Source: JAKAGZ01 sp963748105 (GTDB lineage: Bacteria; Bacteroidota; Ignavibacteria; Ignavibacteriales; Ignavibacteriaceae). From it: a stretch of DNA of 64,000 nucleotides. The notes under the pieces are model-generated. The model saw only the letters and a list, made by a program, of their open reading frames with translations. It was not told where the DNA came from and did not search any database. How positions within the stretch are numbered: position 1 is the first letter of the stretch; every line of letters begins with the position of its first letter. A program made the translations under genes and the position numbers. Of this stretch, positions 53,439 to 63,548 are shown piece after piece. The DNA is taken from the NCBI GenBank assembly GCA_963748105.1, contig CAVVHP010000018.1, positions 1 through 64,000 of the forward strand, in the 5' to 3' direction.

Positions 53439-54070
53439 AAGGGCATATGCTAAAGAAATTTTTGATCTTTTAAAAAAAGAATACCCGGAAGTTGGTTGTG
53501 CTCTTGATTACAGAAATCCATTCCAGTTATTGATCTCAACTATATTATCTGCTCAATGCACAGATGAAAGAGTAAATATTGTTACTAAGGAGTTGTATAA
53601 AAAATATAAAATACCGGAGGATTTTCTTAAAGTTTCAAATACAGAACTTGAAAAGGATATATATTCAACAGGATTTTATAGACAAAAAGCTAAAAGCATA
53701 CAGAAATGTTGTGAAATTTTAGCTAATGATTATAAAGGAAAAGTACCGTCTGATTTTGAAGCTTTAACAAAACTTCCTGGGGTTGGAAGAAAAACAGCTT
53801 CAGTTGTTGCGGGTAATGGATTTGGAATTCCTGCTATTGCAGTAGATACTCACGTAAAAAGGCTTTCTAATTTGCTTGGATTTATAAAATCCAACGATCC
53901 TGAAAAAATAGAATTTAAATTACGGGAACTTTTGCCTGAAGCTGACTGGATAAATTCCTCTCATTACTTTGGCAACACACGGACGGAATATTTGTATCGC
54001 AAATAGTCCTAAATGTACGCAATGCGTACTTGAAAATATTTGTCCATCATTTAATCCGTTGCAGAAATAA
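53422..54070 (+). CDS. nth: Endonuclease III, interrupted by a +1 frameshift before the iron-sulfur cluster
   Basis: Nth excises oxidised pyrimidines. The first frame has LLISTILSAQCTDERVN, the helix-hairpin-helix KLPGVGRKTASVV and the catalytic Asp in AVDTHVKRLSNLLG. It breaks at about 53975-53980. The next frame continues HGRNICIANSPKCTQCVLEN with ICPSFNPLQK to 54070, restoring the Cys-x6-Cys-x2-Cys-x5-Cys cluster exactly. The repaired protein is about 215 residues, the usual size. As written, the 4Fe-4S cluster would be lost. Confidence 0.9.
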
Positions 54071-54097
54071 TTTTTAATAAAATATGGTAGAATAATT

Positions 54098-54664
54098 ATG
54101 ACAGATATATCAAGAGACAGGGAACAATGCCTGGCGATTTTAAAAGAGTACACAAAAAGTGATAGTCTGCAAAAACATGCCTTTGCAGTGGAAACCTGTG
54201 TACGTGCATATGCGGAAAAATTTAATGAAGATGTTCAATATTGGGGTAACATAGCATTACTCCATGATTTTGATTATGAAATGTTTCCCACTGAAGAAGA
54301 GCATCCATTTAAAGGCTCTGAAATTCTGAAAGAAAAAGGATTTGATGAAAAATTCAGGAATTCCATTTTATCACATGCTGGTTATTCCGGTGTTCCAAGA
54401 GATAGCAGGTTAAGAAAAGTTTTGTTTGCATGTGATGAACTTGCCGGATTTATTACTGCTGTGACGTATGTGCGTCCGAGTAAAACAATTGACGAAGTTG
54501 CCGTAAAATCTGTAAAGAAAAAATTAAAAGACAAAGCATTTGCCAGATCCGTTAGCAGGGAAGATATTATTAACGGCGCTGAAGAGCTTGGAATTCCTCT
54601 TGAAGAACATATTCAGTTTTGTATTAATGCAATGAAAAGCAATAAAGAAATGTTGGGTTTGTAA
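54098..54664 (+). CDS. HD-domain phosphohydrolase family protein
   Basis: The 188-residue protein has the HD superfamily pattern: a His in LQKHAFAVETCVRAYAEKF, the paired His-Asp in IALLHDFDYEMFP, and later LSHAGYSGVPR and ACDELAGFI. These bind two metal ions for phosphate ester hydrolysis. Small stand-alone members have unknown substrates. It abuts the following peroxiredoxin gene with no gap. Confidence 0.87.
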   Translation: MTDISRDREQCLAILKEYTKSDSLQKHAFAVETCVRAYAEKFNEDVQYWGNIALLHDFDYEMFPTEEEHPFKGSEILKEKGFDEKFRNSILSHAGYSGVPRDSRLRKVLFACDELAGFITAVTYVRPSKTIDEVAVKSVKKKLKDKAFARSVSREDIINGAEELGIPLEEHIQFCINAMKSNKEMLGL

Positions 54665-55111
54665 ATGGTCGGGCGCACAGTTGAGAATTTTAGATTGTCA
54701 GATCAGAATGGACAAGGTTTTGATCTGTATAAAAATCTTGATAAAAAAATCTTATTGATCTTTTATCCAAAAGACAATTCCCGCGTTTGTACCAGGCAAT
54801 TGGATAATTATCAAAAAAACATTAAGCTGTTCGAAGACAATAATATTAGAATAATTGGAATAAATATTGACAAATTGGATTCACACAAAGATTTTTGCGA
54901 AAAAATTGGGATAGAATTTCCTTTATTAGTGGATGAAAATAAGGATATTAGCAAATTATTTGGCGCTTTAAATTTGTTAGGAATGAATAAAAGAAAAATT
55001 ATCCTTATCGGTACTGACAAAAAAATTCTCTTTGAAGAGAATGTATCCTATTTGAACTATCCTACTTTTGAGGAATTATTGGGAAAGTTTGAATATTTAA
55101 ATATTTCATAA
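54665..55111 (+). CDS. Peroxiredoxin (Bcp/AhpC-TSA-like)
   Basis: The 148-residue protein has the thioredoxin-like fold FRLSDQNGQGFDLYKNL, LIFYPKDNSRVCTRQLDNYQ with one candidate peroxidatic cysteine (Cys43), and FPLLVDENKDISKLFGALN. The canonical Pxxx(T/S)xxC reads PKDNSRVC, with Ser in the T/S position. It is the third peroxiredoxin in the window. Its start follows the HD gene stop directly, so they are coupled. A resolving cysteine is not apparent. Confidence 0.82.
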   Translation: MVGRTVENFRLSDQNGQGFDLYKNLDKKILLIFYPKDNSRVCTRQLDNYQKNIKLFEDNNIRIIGINIDKLDSHKDFCEKIGIEFPLLVDENKDISKLFGALNLLGMNKRKIILIGTDKKILFEENVSYLNYPTFEELLGKFEYLNIS

Positions 55112-55257
55112 AATACTTGACTATTTAGTGCTTCTGTGGCTAAATTTCGGCTGATTATTAGGGAGGTTACTAGAGATTTTTTGCTACGAAGAAAGGGAAT
55201 TGTTACAGAAGTTACGTTAAATTAATGCTGTAACATATAATTCAGAATAAGGTATAA

Positions 55258-58200
55258 ATGAAGAGCAAAATCTCAGTAATCTTAATAGTTTTACTTTCCG
55301 CATCGCTTTTTGCACAAAGCGATATAAAAATAATTTCTTCCAGCAGAAATTCATTAACTATTGAGTACACACCAAGTTTTTCCGATTCTTCTTACCTGAG
55401 TATTAATAATGAAAATTATTTTAATGCAGGCCTGATAAATGGTTATTTCCAAAATCAAAATAATTTCGGAATGCCGGCGGTTCCTGTTCGTTTAGTGAAT
55501 GTAGGAGTCCCTTCAGAATTTGGAAATACCATCCAGGTTCTTAGTTCTTCCTTTAAAAGAAATGAGAGGAAAGGTAGCACCCATTCCTACTCCTATAAAG
55601 GGTAATGGGATTAATAATTCAAAAAATATCATAAGTGATAAATATTTTTCTCAGAATCCGGATGATGAGCTTGTTACTTTTGGTAATTATGGCTTAATGC
55701 GAAATGTACCGGTTCAATCTCTTGTAATTTCACCTGTTAAATTTTATCCAGGACAAAATAAGATTGTTCTGTACACTAAAATCATTTTTAGAATAAATTT
55801 CAGTAACAACCAAACATTTTCATCAAAGCCGGCATCTGTTTTATTGGATGGTGCACTTGTAAATTATAATGTTGCAAAATTTTGGACGGCGAAAAGTAAT
55901 GCCTTAAAGAAAGCAGTTATTAACAGCGTACTTGCAACCGGTAAATGGGTTAGATTTGAAGCCCCTGAAGAAGGGATATATAAAATAACTAAATCAATGT
56001 TAATATCTTTTGGGCTTGATGCTAATTCAATTGATCCCCATACAATCAAAATTTATAATAACGGTGGGAAAGTTCTTCCGGAAGATCCTGCGGAACCAAG
56101 GCCATCTGATTTGCAGGAAAATGCAATTATTGTTGTTGGCGAAAGTGATGGTAGTTTTGATGATAACGACTATATACTTTTTTACGGCAGAGGTAATAAT
56201 TTCTGGGATTACGATAAACAAAGCAAAACTATAAAAAGATATTTCCATCCTTATTCTGATAAAAATTATTTTTGGATTACTGCAGGCGGTGCAGCAGGTA
56301 AGAGAATACAAGATCAGTCAAGTGTTAATAACGGATCGCCTTATGTCCAGACACAAACAAAAGCTTTTGCAAGCTGGGAAGAAGATAAAAAGAATATTGG
56401 TCAAACAGGTCGAGATTATTTTGGTGACGTTTATACACAGTCAAATCCTTCTGTAACATACACTAAGAAACTTGATGGCAGGCTTGATGCAACACCGATA
56501 GATTATAAATTCAGATTTGCAGATGCATCACCGGGAAATATAGGGATTCAATTAACAGAAAATAATAATCAAATATTCTCCGGTTTTTTGATAGGTTATG
56601 GTTCTTCTGATTATTATAAAGGGACCGTATCTTCTTATTCGGCATCCTTTTCCGGAACTTTACCTGAAAACAGAAGTGTGCTTAAATTTTCTATTACACC
56701 ATCAACTACTACAACAACAGGTTATCTGGATTATTTTGAGATTTATTACGACAGGAATCTGGGAGCAGCAGGCGACAATCTTTTATTCTTTTCCCGGGAT
56801 ACTTCCTCAGTGATAGAATACCAGCTTTCAGGTTTTACTTCTTCTAATATTCAGGTTTTTAATGTAACTGATTATGCAAACGTAAAACTTATTACAAATC
56901 CTCTGGTATTAAGTGGTGGTAATTTTTATTTCCAGGCTAATGAATCTGCTGGTAGCGTTTCTAAATATTATGCTGAAGGTAGCGATAATTATAAAACTCC
57001 GATAAATCCGGAAGTAATTTCAAATTCAAATCTGCACGGAAATTCAACCGGTGCTAATTTTATAATTATAACACCAAAAGAATTTGATGCCGCTGCAAAC
57101 AGGTTGAAGACTTACAGGGAAACTCAATCAAAAATAAAATTGTCCACATTAGTTGTAGATATTAATGATATTTACAATGAATTTTCTGACGGTATGGTAG
57201 ACGTTTCTGCAATACGTGATTATATAAAATATGCTTACGATAACTGGCAGACTAAACCAGAATATGTACTTTTCTTTGGCAAGGGGACTTACGATTATAA
57301 AAATGTTGAAGGATTTAATAACAACTTTATCCCCCCATATGAAACGGTGGAGTCATTGGCAGAAATACAATCTTATTGTACAGATGATTATTACGTAAAA
57401 GTAAGCGGGGATGATAATTTTGTTGACCTTGCTTCTGGTAGAATTACTGTGCAAAGTTTGCAGGAAGCAAATGACGCGGTAGATAAAATAATTCAATATG
57501 AAACTAATAGCGAAAACGGAACGTGGAGAAATTTAATCACTTTAGTCGCTGATGACGGTTATACCGGTTTGGATCATCATTACGAAGGGCCGGAGCATAC
57601 AGCTCCTTCAGAATATCTTGCCAACAATATAATCCCCGGTTCATTTGATCTGAAGAAAATTTATATGGCAGCTTATCCGGCAGTAGTTACAGGAACCGGA
57701 TATGTAATGCCGACAGTTAATACTGCAATTATAGATGCTATTAATGAAGGGACGCTGATTCTAAATTATGTAGGTCATGGTAGTCCGTCTCAATGGGCTC
57801 AGGAAGACGTTTTTGATGTAACAAATTCTTTTTCACAGCTTCACAATAGTAAGTTTTTCTTCCTAACGGCTGCTACATGCGACTTTGGCTATTATGATAA
57901 ACCTGATCTAACAAGCGCCGCGGAATTGCTCCTTTTTATGAAAAATGCCGGTTGTATCGGATCATTTACTGCATCAAGATTAGTTTATTCTTCCCTGAAT
58001 CATTCACTAATGTACCAGTTCTTTAAAGATTTGCTTAATTCAAAAAGAGATACGCTAAATTTAAGTATTCCTGTTGGCAAATCGATCTTTATTACAAAAC
58101 AGATTTATAGTGGTGTTAATGATCAAAAATACCATATTATTGGTGATCCTACACTGAGATTAATAATGCCTGAATTTTCTGCAAAAATTGACTCAATTAA

Positions 58201-59245
58201 TGGAAATAAAATAACTCCTACACAGGCAGATGTACAAATAAAGGCATTGAGCAATACAAGGATTTTTGGTAGCATTGTAAAGCCGGATTCCACCGAGTGG
58301 CGTGATTTTAGCGGTGAAGGCATTCTTACAATTTTTGATTCCCAGAGAACCGTTCCTCTTCCTCAAATCGGAAATTATCCTATGACCGTGCAGGGCGGCG
58401 TGATTTTCAGAGGAAGGGTTTCCATCACCAACGGAAAATTTTCTACAAACTTTGTCGTCCCTAAAGATATTTCCTACGAAAATAAAAATGGCAAAGTTAT
58501 TATTTACTTCTTTGGAAATAATGTTGACGGTCTGGGCTACACAAATAAGATTATTGTGGGGGGAACAGATACGACCACTGTAAATGATGGTAAAGGTCCG
58601 GTTATTGAAATATTTTTTGATAATACGAATTTCAGAAATGCTTCTCTTGTAAATTCCAATACAAAGCTGCTTGTTAAATTATCTGATGAAACAGGATTGA
58701 ATACAACAGGAACAGGAGTTGGCCACAAATTTGTTGGAATTTTAAATGACAAGGAAAATGATCCGATAGATTTTACAAATTATTTTACAAGTGATCTTAA
58801 TTCTAATGGAAAAGCTGGTGAGATAAATTACCCATTTTCTAATCTTGCATCGGGCGAATATAAGCTGGAAGTAAAAGCTTGGGATGTGTTCAATAATTTT
58901 TCAAATGTAGAAACTTATTTTAGTGTTGTTGGAGATAGTCAGTTTGTAATAAGAGATGTATATAATTACCCTAATCCTTTTGCTGATAAAACTACCTTTA
59001 CTTTTCAGCAAAATTTGAACAAATTATTGGATCTTAAAATTAAGATTTACACTGTTGCCGGCAGATTAATTCGCCAAATTGAAAAAAAGAATGTAAATGA
59101 AAAATTTGTAAAAGTAAACTGGGATGGTCGTGATCAGGATGGCTCTCCCATCGCAAATGGTACATATTTATACAAAATTCTCGTTCGTACAAGTGATGGC
59201 ACCTATAATAAGAGTGTTTTGGGTAAATTAGCCATTATCAGATAG
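55258..59245 (+). CDS. porU: T9SS sortase PorU-like C25 peptidase, interrupted by a +1 frameshift
   Basis: PorU cleaves the sorting domain of T9SS cargo and attaches it at the surface. A signal peptide (SASLFAQ) starts the first frame, which breaks near 55560. Reading AAAA as AAA gives SSFKEMRGKVAPIPTPIKGN and a single protein of about 1328 residues. The gingipain-type C25 domain has FFGKGTYDY, the catalytic His in NYVGHGS (about 840) and Cys in TAATCDFG (about 874). The end (YNYPNPFADKTTFTF) is a T9SS type A-like domain with a FlgD-like fold. porV follows. Confidence 0.88.
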
Positions 59246-59368
59246 GCATAATTATTGTTGTTATTTTAGCAAAAAAAAAGAGGCTGTTTATAGGAAACTG
59301 ATACCAATTCAAATATAATTTGAAGATACTAAATAAGGTATAAGCACAATTTAATGGAGGTTCGATAA

Positions 59369-60517
59369 ATGAAAGTTTTAGCAAAACTACTGATGATATT
59401 GATACTTTTAGGAGTTTTTCAAAAAGTATCATTTGCACAGGGTGGTGAATCTGCGGTTCCTTTCCTGTTATTAGCACCAGATTCCCGTGCCGGTGGTTTG
59501 GGTGAATCCGGAACCGGGCTTGCGGATAATTCTGCGGCCATATTCTGGAATCCTGCTGGTATTGCTTTCTTGACAGGAAATGAAGTCAGCATTACGCATA
59601 GTAACTGGCTGCCACAATTTAATCTTGATTTATTTTATGATTACCTGACGTACAGACAATATGTTGAAAGTCTTGATGGAAGTATTACTGCGAGTGTTAC
59701 ATATATGAATTTCGGAGAATTTGTGAGAACTGGTCCTGATTCACCGGATCAGCTGGGCACATTCAGATCATTTGATGCTGCGCTGACAGTCGGATACGCA
59801 ACAAAGCTTAGCAGTGACTGGGGTATAGGTTTTAACTTTAGAGTTATTCACAGTAGACTTTCCGATCAGCCTACAGCTGCTGAACAGGGAAGCGGTGTTG
59901 CTACATCAGTTAGTTTTGATATAGCTACAATGTGGAGACCATCTAATTTTGATATTCCACTACTTGGTAATTTAGGAAATCGATTTAGTATTGGTGCTAA
60001 TCTTAGTAATCTCGGTCCGAAAATTTATTACATCGATAGAGCTCAGGCAGATCCGATTCCGACTAATTTTAGATTAGGAATTGCCTACCAGGTATTTAAA
60101 GATGAGTATAACTCATTGATGTATACTCTTGATTTTAGTAAACTTTTGGTTGATAAAGATAGTACCGGGTCGAAAGATTTTTATCAGGCTATATTTACTG
60201 CCTGGGGTGCTAAACCGTTTTTCAGATCTATGGATTATTCAATGGGGCTTGAATACTGGTACGGACAGCCGGGAGATTTCCTTTTTGCTCTTAGAACAGG
60301 ATTCTTTTATGAAGATCCTTCATATGGAAACAGAAAGTTCGTTACTTTCGGTGCCGGTATAAGATATGATATTTATGGATTTGATTTCAGTTACATAACC
60401 ACATCAATTTTTAAAGGTGGCCAGAATCATCCGTTATCTGATACATTAAGATTCAGTGTATCAATCGGATGGGGACAGGTTGCCGATCAGACAAGAGGCT
60501 TACCAAGAGGAATATAA
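59369..60517 (+). CDS. porV: T9SS outer-membrane protein PorV
   Basis: PorV is the FadL-like barrel that carries T9SS cargo from the translocon to PorU. After a signal peptide (VSFAQ), PFLLLAPDSRAGGLGESGTG and NSAAIFWNPAGIAF are the family signature, and the 382 residues end as a barrel (LRFSVSIGWGQ). It lies directly after porU and before two secreted-type proteins, consistent with shared expression. AATGGAGG precedes the ATG. Confidence 0.94.
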   Translation: MKVLAKLLMILILLGVFQKVSFAQGGESAVPFLLLAPDSRAGGLGESGTGLADNSAAIFWNPAGIAFLTGNEVSITHSNWLPQFNLDLFYDYLTYRQYVESLDGSITASVTYMNFGEFVRTGPDSPDQLGTFRSFDAALTVGYATKLSSDWGIGFNFRVIHSRLSDQPTAAEQGSGVATSVSFDIATMWRPSNFDIPLLGNLGNRFSIGANLSNLGPKIYYIDRAQADPIPTNFRLGIAYQVFKDEYNSLMYTLDFSKLLVDKDSTGSKDFYQAIFTAWGAKPFFRSMDYSMGLEYWYGQPGDFLFALRTGFFYEDPSYGNRKFVTFGAGIRYDIYGFDFSYITTSIFKGGQNHPLSDTLRFSVSIGWGQVADQTRGLPRGI

Positions 60518-60523
60518 ACTTTC

Positions 60524-63500
60524 ATGAAATATCTTCTTGTTGTTTTTACTGTAATACTCGGATTGGGCAGTGTGACTGCCCAATCTTTTATAGGTAAGTT
60601 GCAATCCTCTCCGGTATCCCAGATAAGGGAAATTAACGCTAATTCTGATACACTTCGCATACTTGCGGTGATGGCTGATTTCCAGACTGACAGGGATGGT
60701 ACTACTTTCGGTAACGGGAAATTTGGTTCAATTTACTCACAGGATTATGGCCAGGATATTTTAGATCCATTGCCTCACGATAAAAATTATTTTGAATCAC
60801 ACCTTCTTTTTGTAAAAAATTATTTTCAGAAAGTTTCCAAAGGAAACCTCGTAATTGAATATACAGTATTACCGGGGGTAGTAACAGTAGCAAAGACAAT
60901 GAGAAATTATTCTCCTCCCAGCTCATCGGATGATTTTAGCATGCTGGCTGATTTCACGAAAGAAGTTTGGAAGTTAGTTGATAGTGCAAATCCGGGATTT
61001 GATTTTTCTAAATTCAATGTGTTTACAATTTTTCATGCCGGAGTAGGAAGAGATATTGCAATTCCCGGTACTCTAGGAAATGAACACAATCTGCCATCAA
61101 TTTATTTTGGAGCTGATTTATATAAGAAAATTTACGGAAGCTCTTTTAATGGGTTTCCAGTACAGAATGGTGCATTCAACATTACTAATACTGTCGTTAT
61201 GCCCGAAACTGAAAGCAGGGAAGTTTCAAATGGGCTTAACACGGTATTTTTCCAGTTAACAATTAATGGTTTGCTTGCCGCTAATATTGGCAGCGCTTTA
61301 GGAGTGCCTGATTTATTTAATACAAAGACAGGCGAAAGCGCGATAGGAAGATTTGGTTTAATGGATCCCCAGGCTTTTTTCTCCTACCAGGGAATATTTC
61401 CACCTGAACCTTCACCCTGGGTAAAAATTAGGCTTGGTTGGGCTCAACCAGTTACATTAAGTCCGGGTAATTATAAAAATTTAACAGTAGCCGCTGATCT
61501 TGCAGCGACAATGGCGGATACAGTTATTTTAAAAGTGCCAATAAACTCAAAGGAATATTATCTTGTTGAAAATAGAAATCGTGATGTGAATAAGGATGGA
61601 GAAACAGTTACTTATATTTCAAATGGTAACGTGTTAACGAAATCTTTTGCTGCTGATTCCGACAAATTTTCAAGTTATGATGTTAGCGATATAATCGGAG
61701 TTGTTACAGATGTAGATGAATATGATTGGGGGCTGCCCGGAAGTGGAATTCTAATTTGGCATATTGATGAAAATATTATTGATGAAAATCTGGCTAATAA
61801 TTCTATTAATGCCGGTGATAAAAAAGGTGTATTTGTTGAAGAGGCAGATGGTGTACAGGATATTGGCCAAAAATTTTATGATATTTTTGGTGATGAAGTG
61901 GTGCTCGATGGTACTGAAGAAGATTTTTGGTTTAAGTCTAATCCGGCGCCAGAATTTTATAAAAATAAATTTTCCCCGTATACAAAACCGAGTAGTAAAG
62001 CAAATTCAGGTGCAAACAGTTTACTAACAATTTCAGACTTTTCTGATATTTCAAACAAAATGAGTTTTAATGTCCAGTATGGTGACTCAGTAATTCGACC
62101 TTTGTTTTATAATTATCTGAATTTTGGCAAAGTTCAAAATATTTCTGTTGCGCAGGAAGGAAATGATTATGTGTTCGGTGCACTTACAGATTCAAAAAAA
62201 CTTTTATTACGTGATGCAAATGGCTTGCAATATTCTTCTAATATAAATTTCTCATCTTTCCAACCGGCGGCACTGACTGGCGGTGGGTATGTTTGTTTTA
62301 TAGGCAGCGATTCTGCAAAAATTAGTGTATATATAAAACATAGCGGTGCTAATCAGATAACATCTAATGTGGGAATAAATTCACGGGCAACGTCTGCGCC
62401 CGTTATCAGAACATTGAGTTCCGGACAGTATCAGATTTTGGTGGGATCTGCAAACGGCAATATTTATATTTATACAATGCCGGACCCGCCCTCTGCTTTG
62501 CCCGTGTTAACAGATAGTATCAAAGTTTCTAACAATCCGATTACTAAAATTGCGGTCGATGGTAATTACTTCTCTGCACTTTCAGGGGACATACTCTACG
62601 ATTCGAATGGAAATCAGGTATTACTTGGGAGTGCTGGAATAGATCTGGCAATGACTAAAAATGCTGTTGGAAAATATATATCAATCGTTTCAGCACAAAA
62701 TAGGATTTATATTATAAGCAAGGGCGTAATTCAATCAGAATATAAAATCCAGAATGAAAATTGGGCGGCCAATAATACAAGTTTTGCAATTGCTGATTTG
62801 AAAAATGACGGAAACAATTACATAATATTCCCGGATAAAGATAAAATGGTTGCTGTAAATATAAACGGTGCTTCAGCAGATAATTTTTCATTCACAGATC
62901 CGCTTGGTATTGGATTTACAGGAACGCCCCTTGCCGCCGATTTTGAGGGAGATTCAAAATCTGAAATAATTGCTGCGACACCGGACGGAAGAATATTCGC
63001 AATTGATGGTAGTACCGGGAAAGTTGTTAATGGATTTCCGATTTCAACAGGTAGCGAATTGACATCTAATCCGGCCCTATTTTTAAAAAATAATAAACTG
63101 TCGATCGTTCTAAATAGTAACGATAATTATTTTTCAGCCTGGTCAATTGGTTTAACAGCAGGGGCACAATTCTGGAGCTCTGAAAACGGTGATAATATGA
63201 ATTCCTCTTTTGTAGGTGCCGCAAGTCAGCAGAATTATATCAATCAGTTTTTCCCACTCAATCGTGCTTATAATTACCCAAATCCAGTTTATGGGAACAC
63301 AACTAACATCAGATATTATGTCTCAGAAGATTCTGAAATTGACATTAAGATTTTTGATATCGCCGGAAGTTTTATCGATGAGCTAAAAGACTTTGCGCAG
63401 GGCGGTATTGATCACGAAACTGTCTGGAATGTTTCAAATATTCAAAGCGGCATATATCTTGCCAGAATTCAGGCAACTGGCGTTAGTGGTAAATCAGAAA

Positions 63501-63532
63501 GTAAAATAATTAAAATTGCAGTGGTAAAATAA
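60524..63532 (+). CDS. M6-like secreted protein lacking the zinc motif, with T9SS C-terminal domain
   Basis: The 1002-residue protein has a signal peptide (GSVTAQ) and an M6 (immune inhibitor A-like) protease domain. Where active members have HEFGHALGLPDLYD, it reads ANIGSALGVPDLFN: the two zinc His and the catalytic Glu are replaced by Ala253, Asn254 and Ser257. The family's following segment (GRFGLMD, WVKIRLGW) is intact, so the fold is kept. A beta-propeller-like region (about 510-900) and a T9SS type A sorting domain (YNYPNPVYGNTTNIRYY, ending IIKIAVVK) follow. It is 6 bases after porV. It is probably a surface-displayed non-proteolytic protein. Confidence 0.85.
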   Translation: MKYLLVVFTVILGLGSVTAQSFIGKLQSSPVSQIREINANSDTLRILAVMADFQTDRDGTTFGNGKFGSIYSQDYGQDILDPLPHDKNYFESHLLFVKNYFQKVSKGNLVIEYTVLPGVVTVAKTMRNYSPPSSSDDFSMLADFTKEVWKLVDSANPGFDFSKFNVFTIFHAGVGRDIAIPGTLGNEHNLPSIYFGADLYKKIYGSSFNGFPVQNGAFNITNTVVMPETESREVSNGLNTVFFQLTINGLLAANIGSALGVPDLFNTKTGESAIGRFGLMDPQAFFSYQGIFPPEPSPWVKIRLGWAQPVTLSPGNYKNLTVAADLAATMADTVILKVPINSKEYYLVENRNRDVNKDGETVTYISNGNVLTKSFAADSDKFSSYDVSDIIGVVTDVDEYDWGLPGSGILIWHIDENIIDENLANNSINAGDKKGVFVEEADGVQDIGQKFYDIFGDEVVLDGTEEDFWFKSNPAPEFYKNKFSPYTKPSSKANSGANSLLTISDFSDISNKMSFNVQYGDSVIRPLFYNYLNFGKVQNISVAQEGNDYVFGALTDSKKLLLRDANGLQYSSNINFSSFQPAALTGGGYVCFIGSDSAKISVYIKHSGANQITSNVGINSRATSAPVIRTLSSGQYQILVGSANGNIYIYTMPDPPSALPVLTDSIKVSNNPITKIAVDGNYFSALSGDILYDSNGNQVLLGSAGIDLAMTKNAVGKYISIVSAQNRIYIISKGVIQSEYKIQNENWAANNTSFAIADLKNDGNNYIIFPDKDKMVAVNINGASADNFSFTDPLGIGFTGTPLAADFEGDSKSEIIAATPDGRIFAIDGSTGKVVNGFPISTGSELTSNPALFLKNNKLSIVLNSNDNYFSAWSIGLTAGAQFWSSENGDNMNSSFVGAASQQNYINQFFPLNRAYNYPNPVYGNTTNIRYYVSEDSEIDIKIFDIAGSFIDELKDFAQGGIDHETVWNVSNIQSGIYLARIQATGVSGKSESKIIKIAVVK

Positions 63533-63548
63533 TACCTGAATAAAATTA

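Noticed and set aside
10124..59245. Programmed +1 frameshifting as the default explanation for the split genes
   Set aside because: The sites share no common slippery codon or stop context, and most fall in or beside homopolymers; insertion errors explain them more simply.
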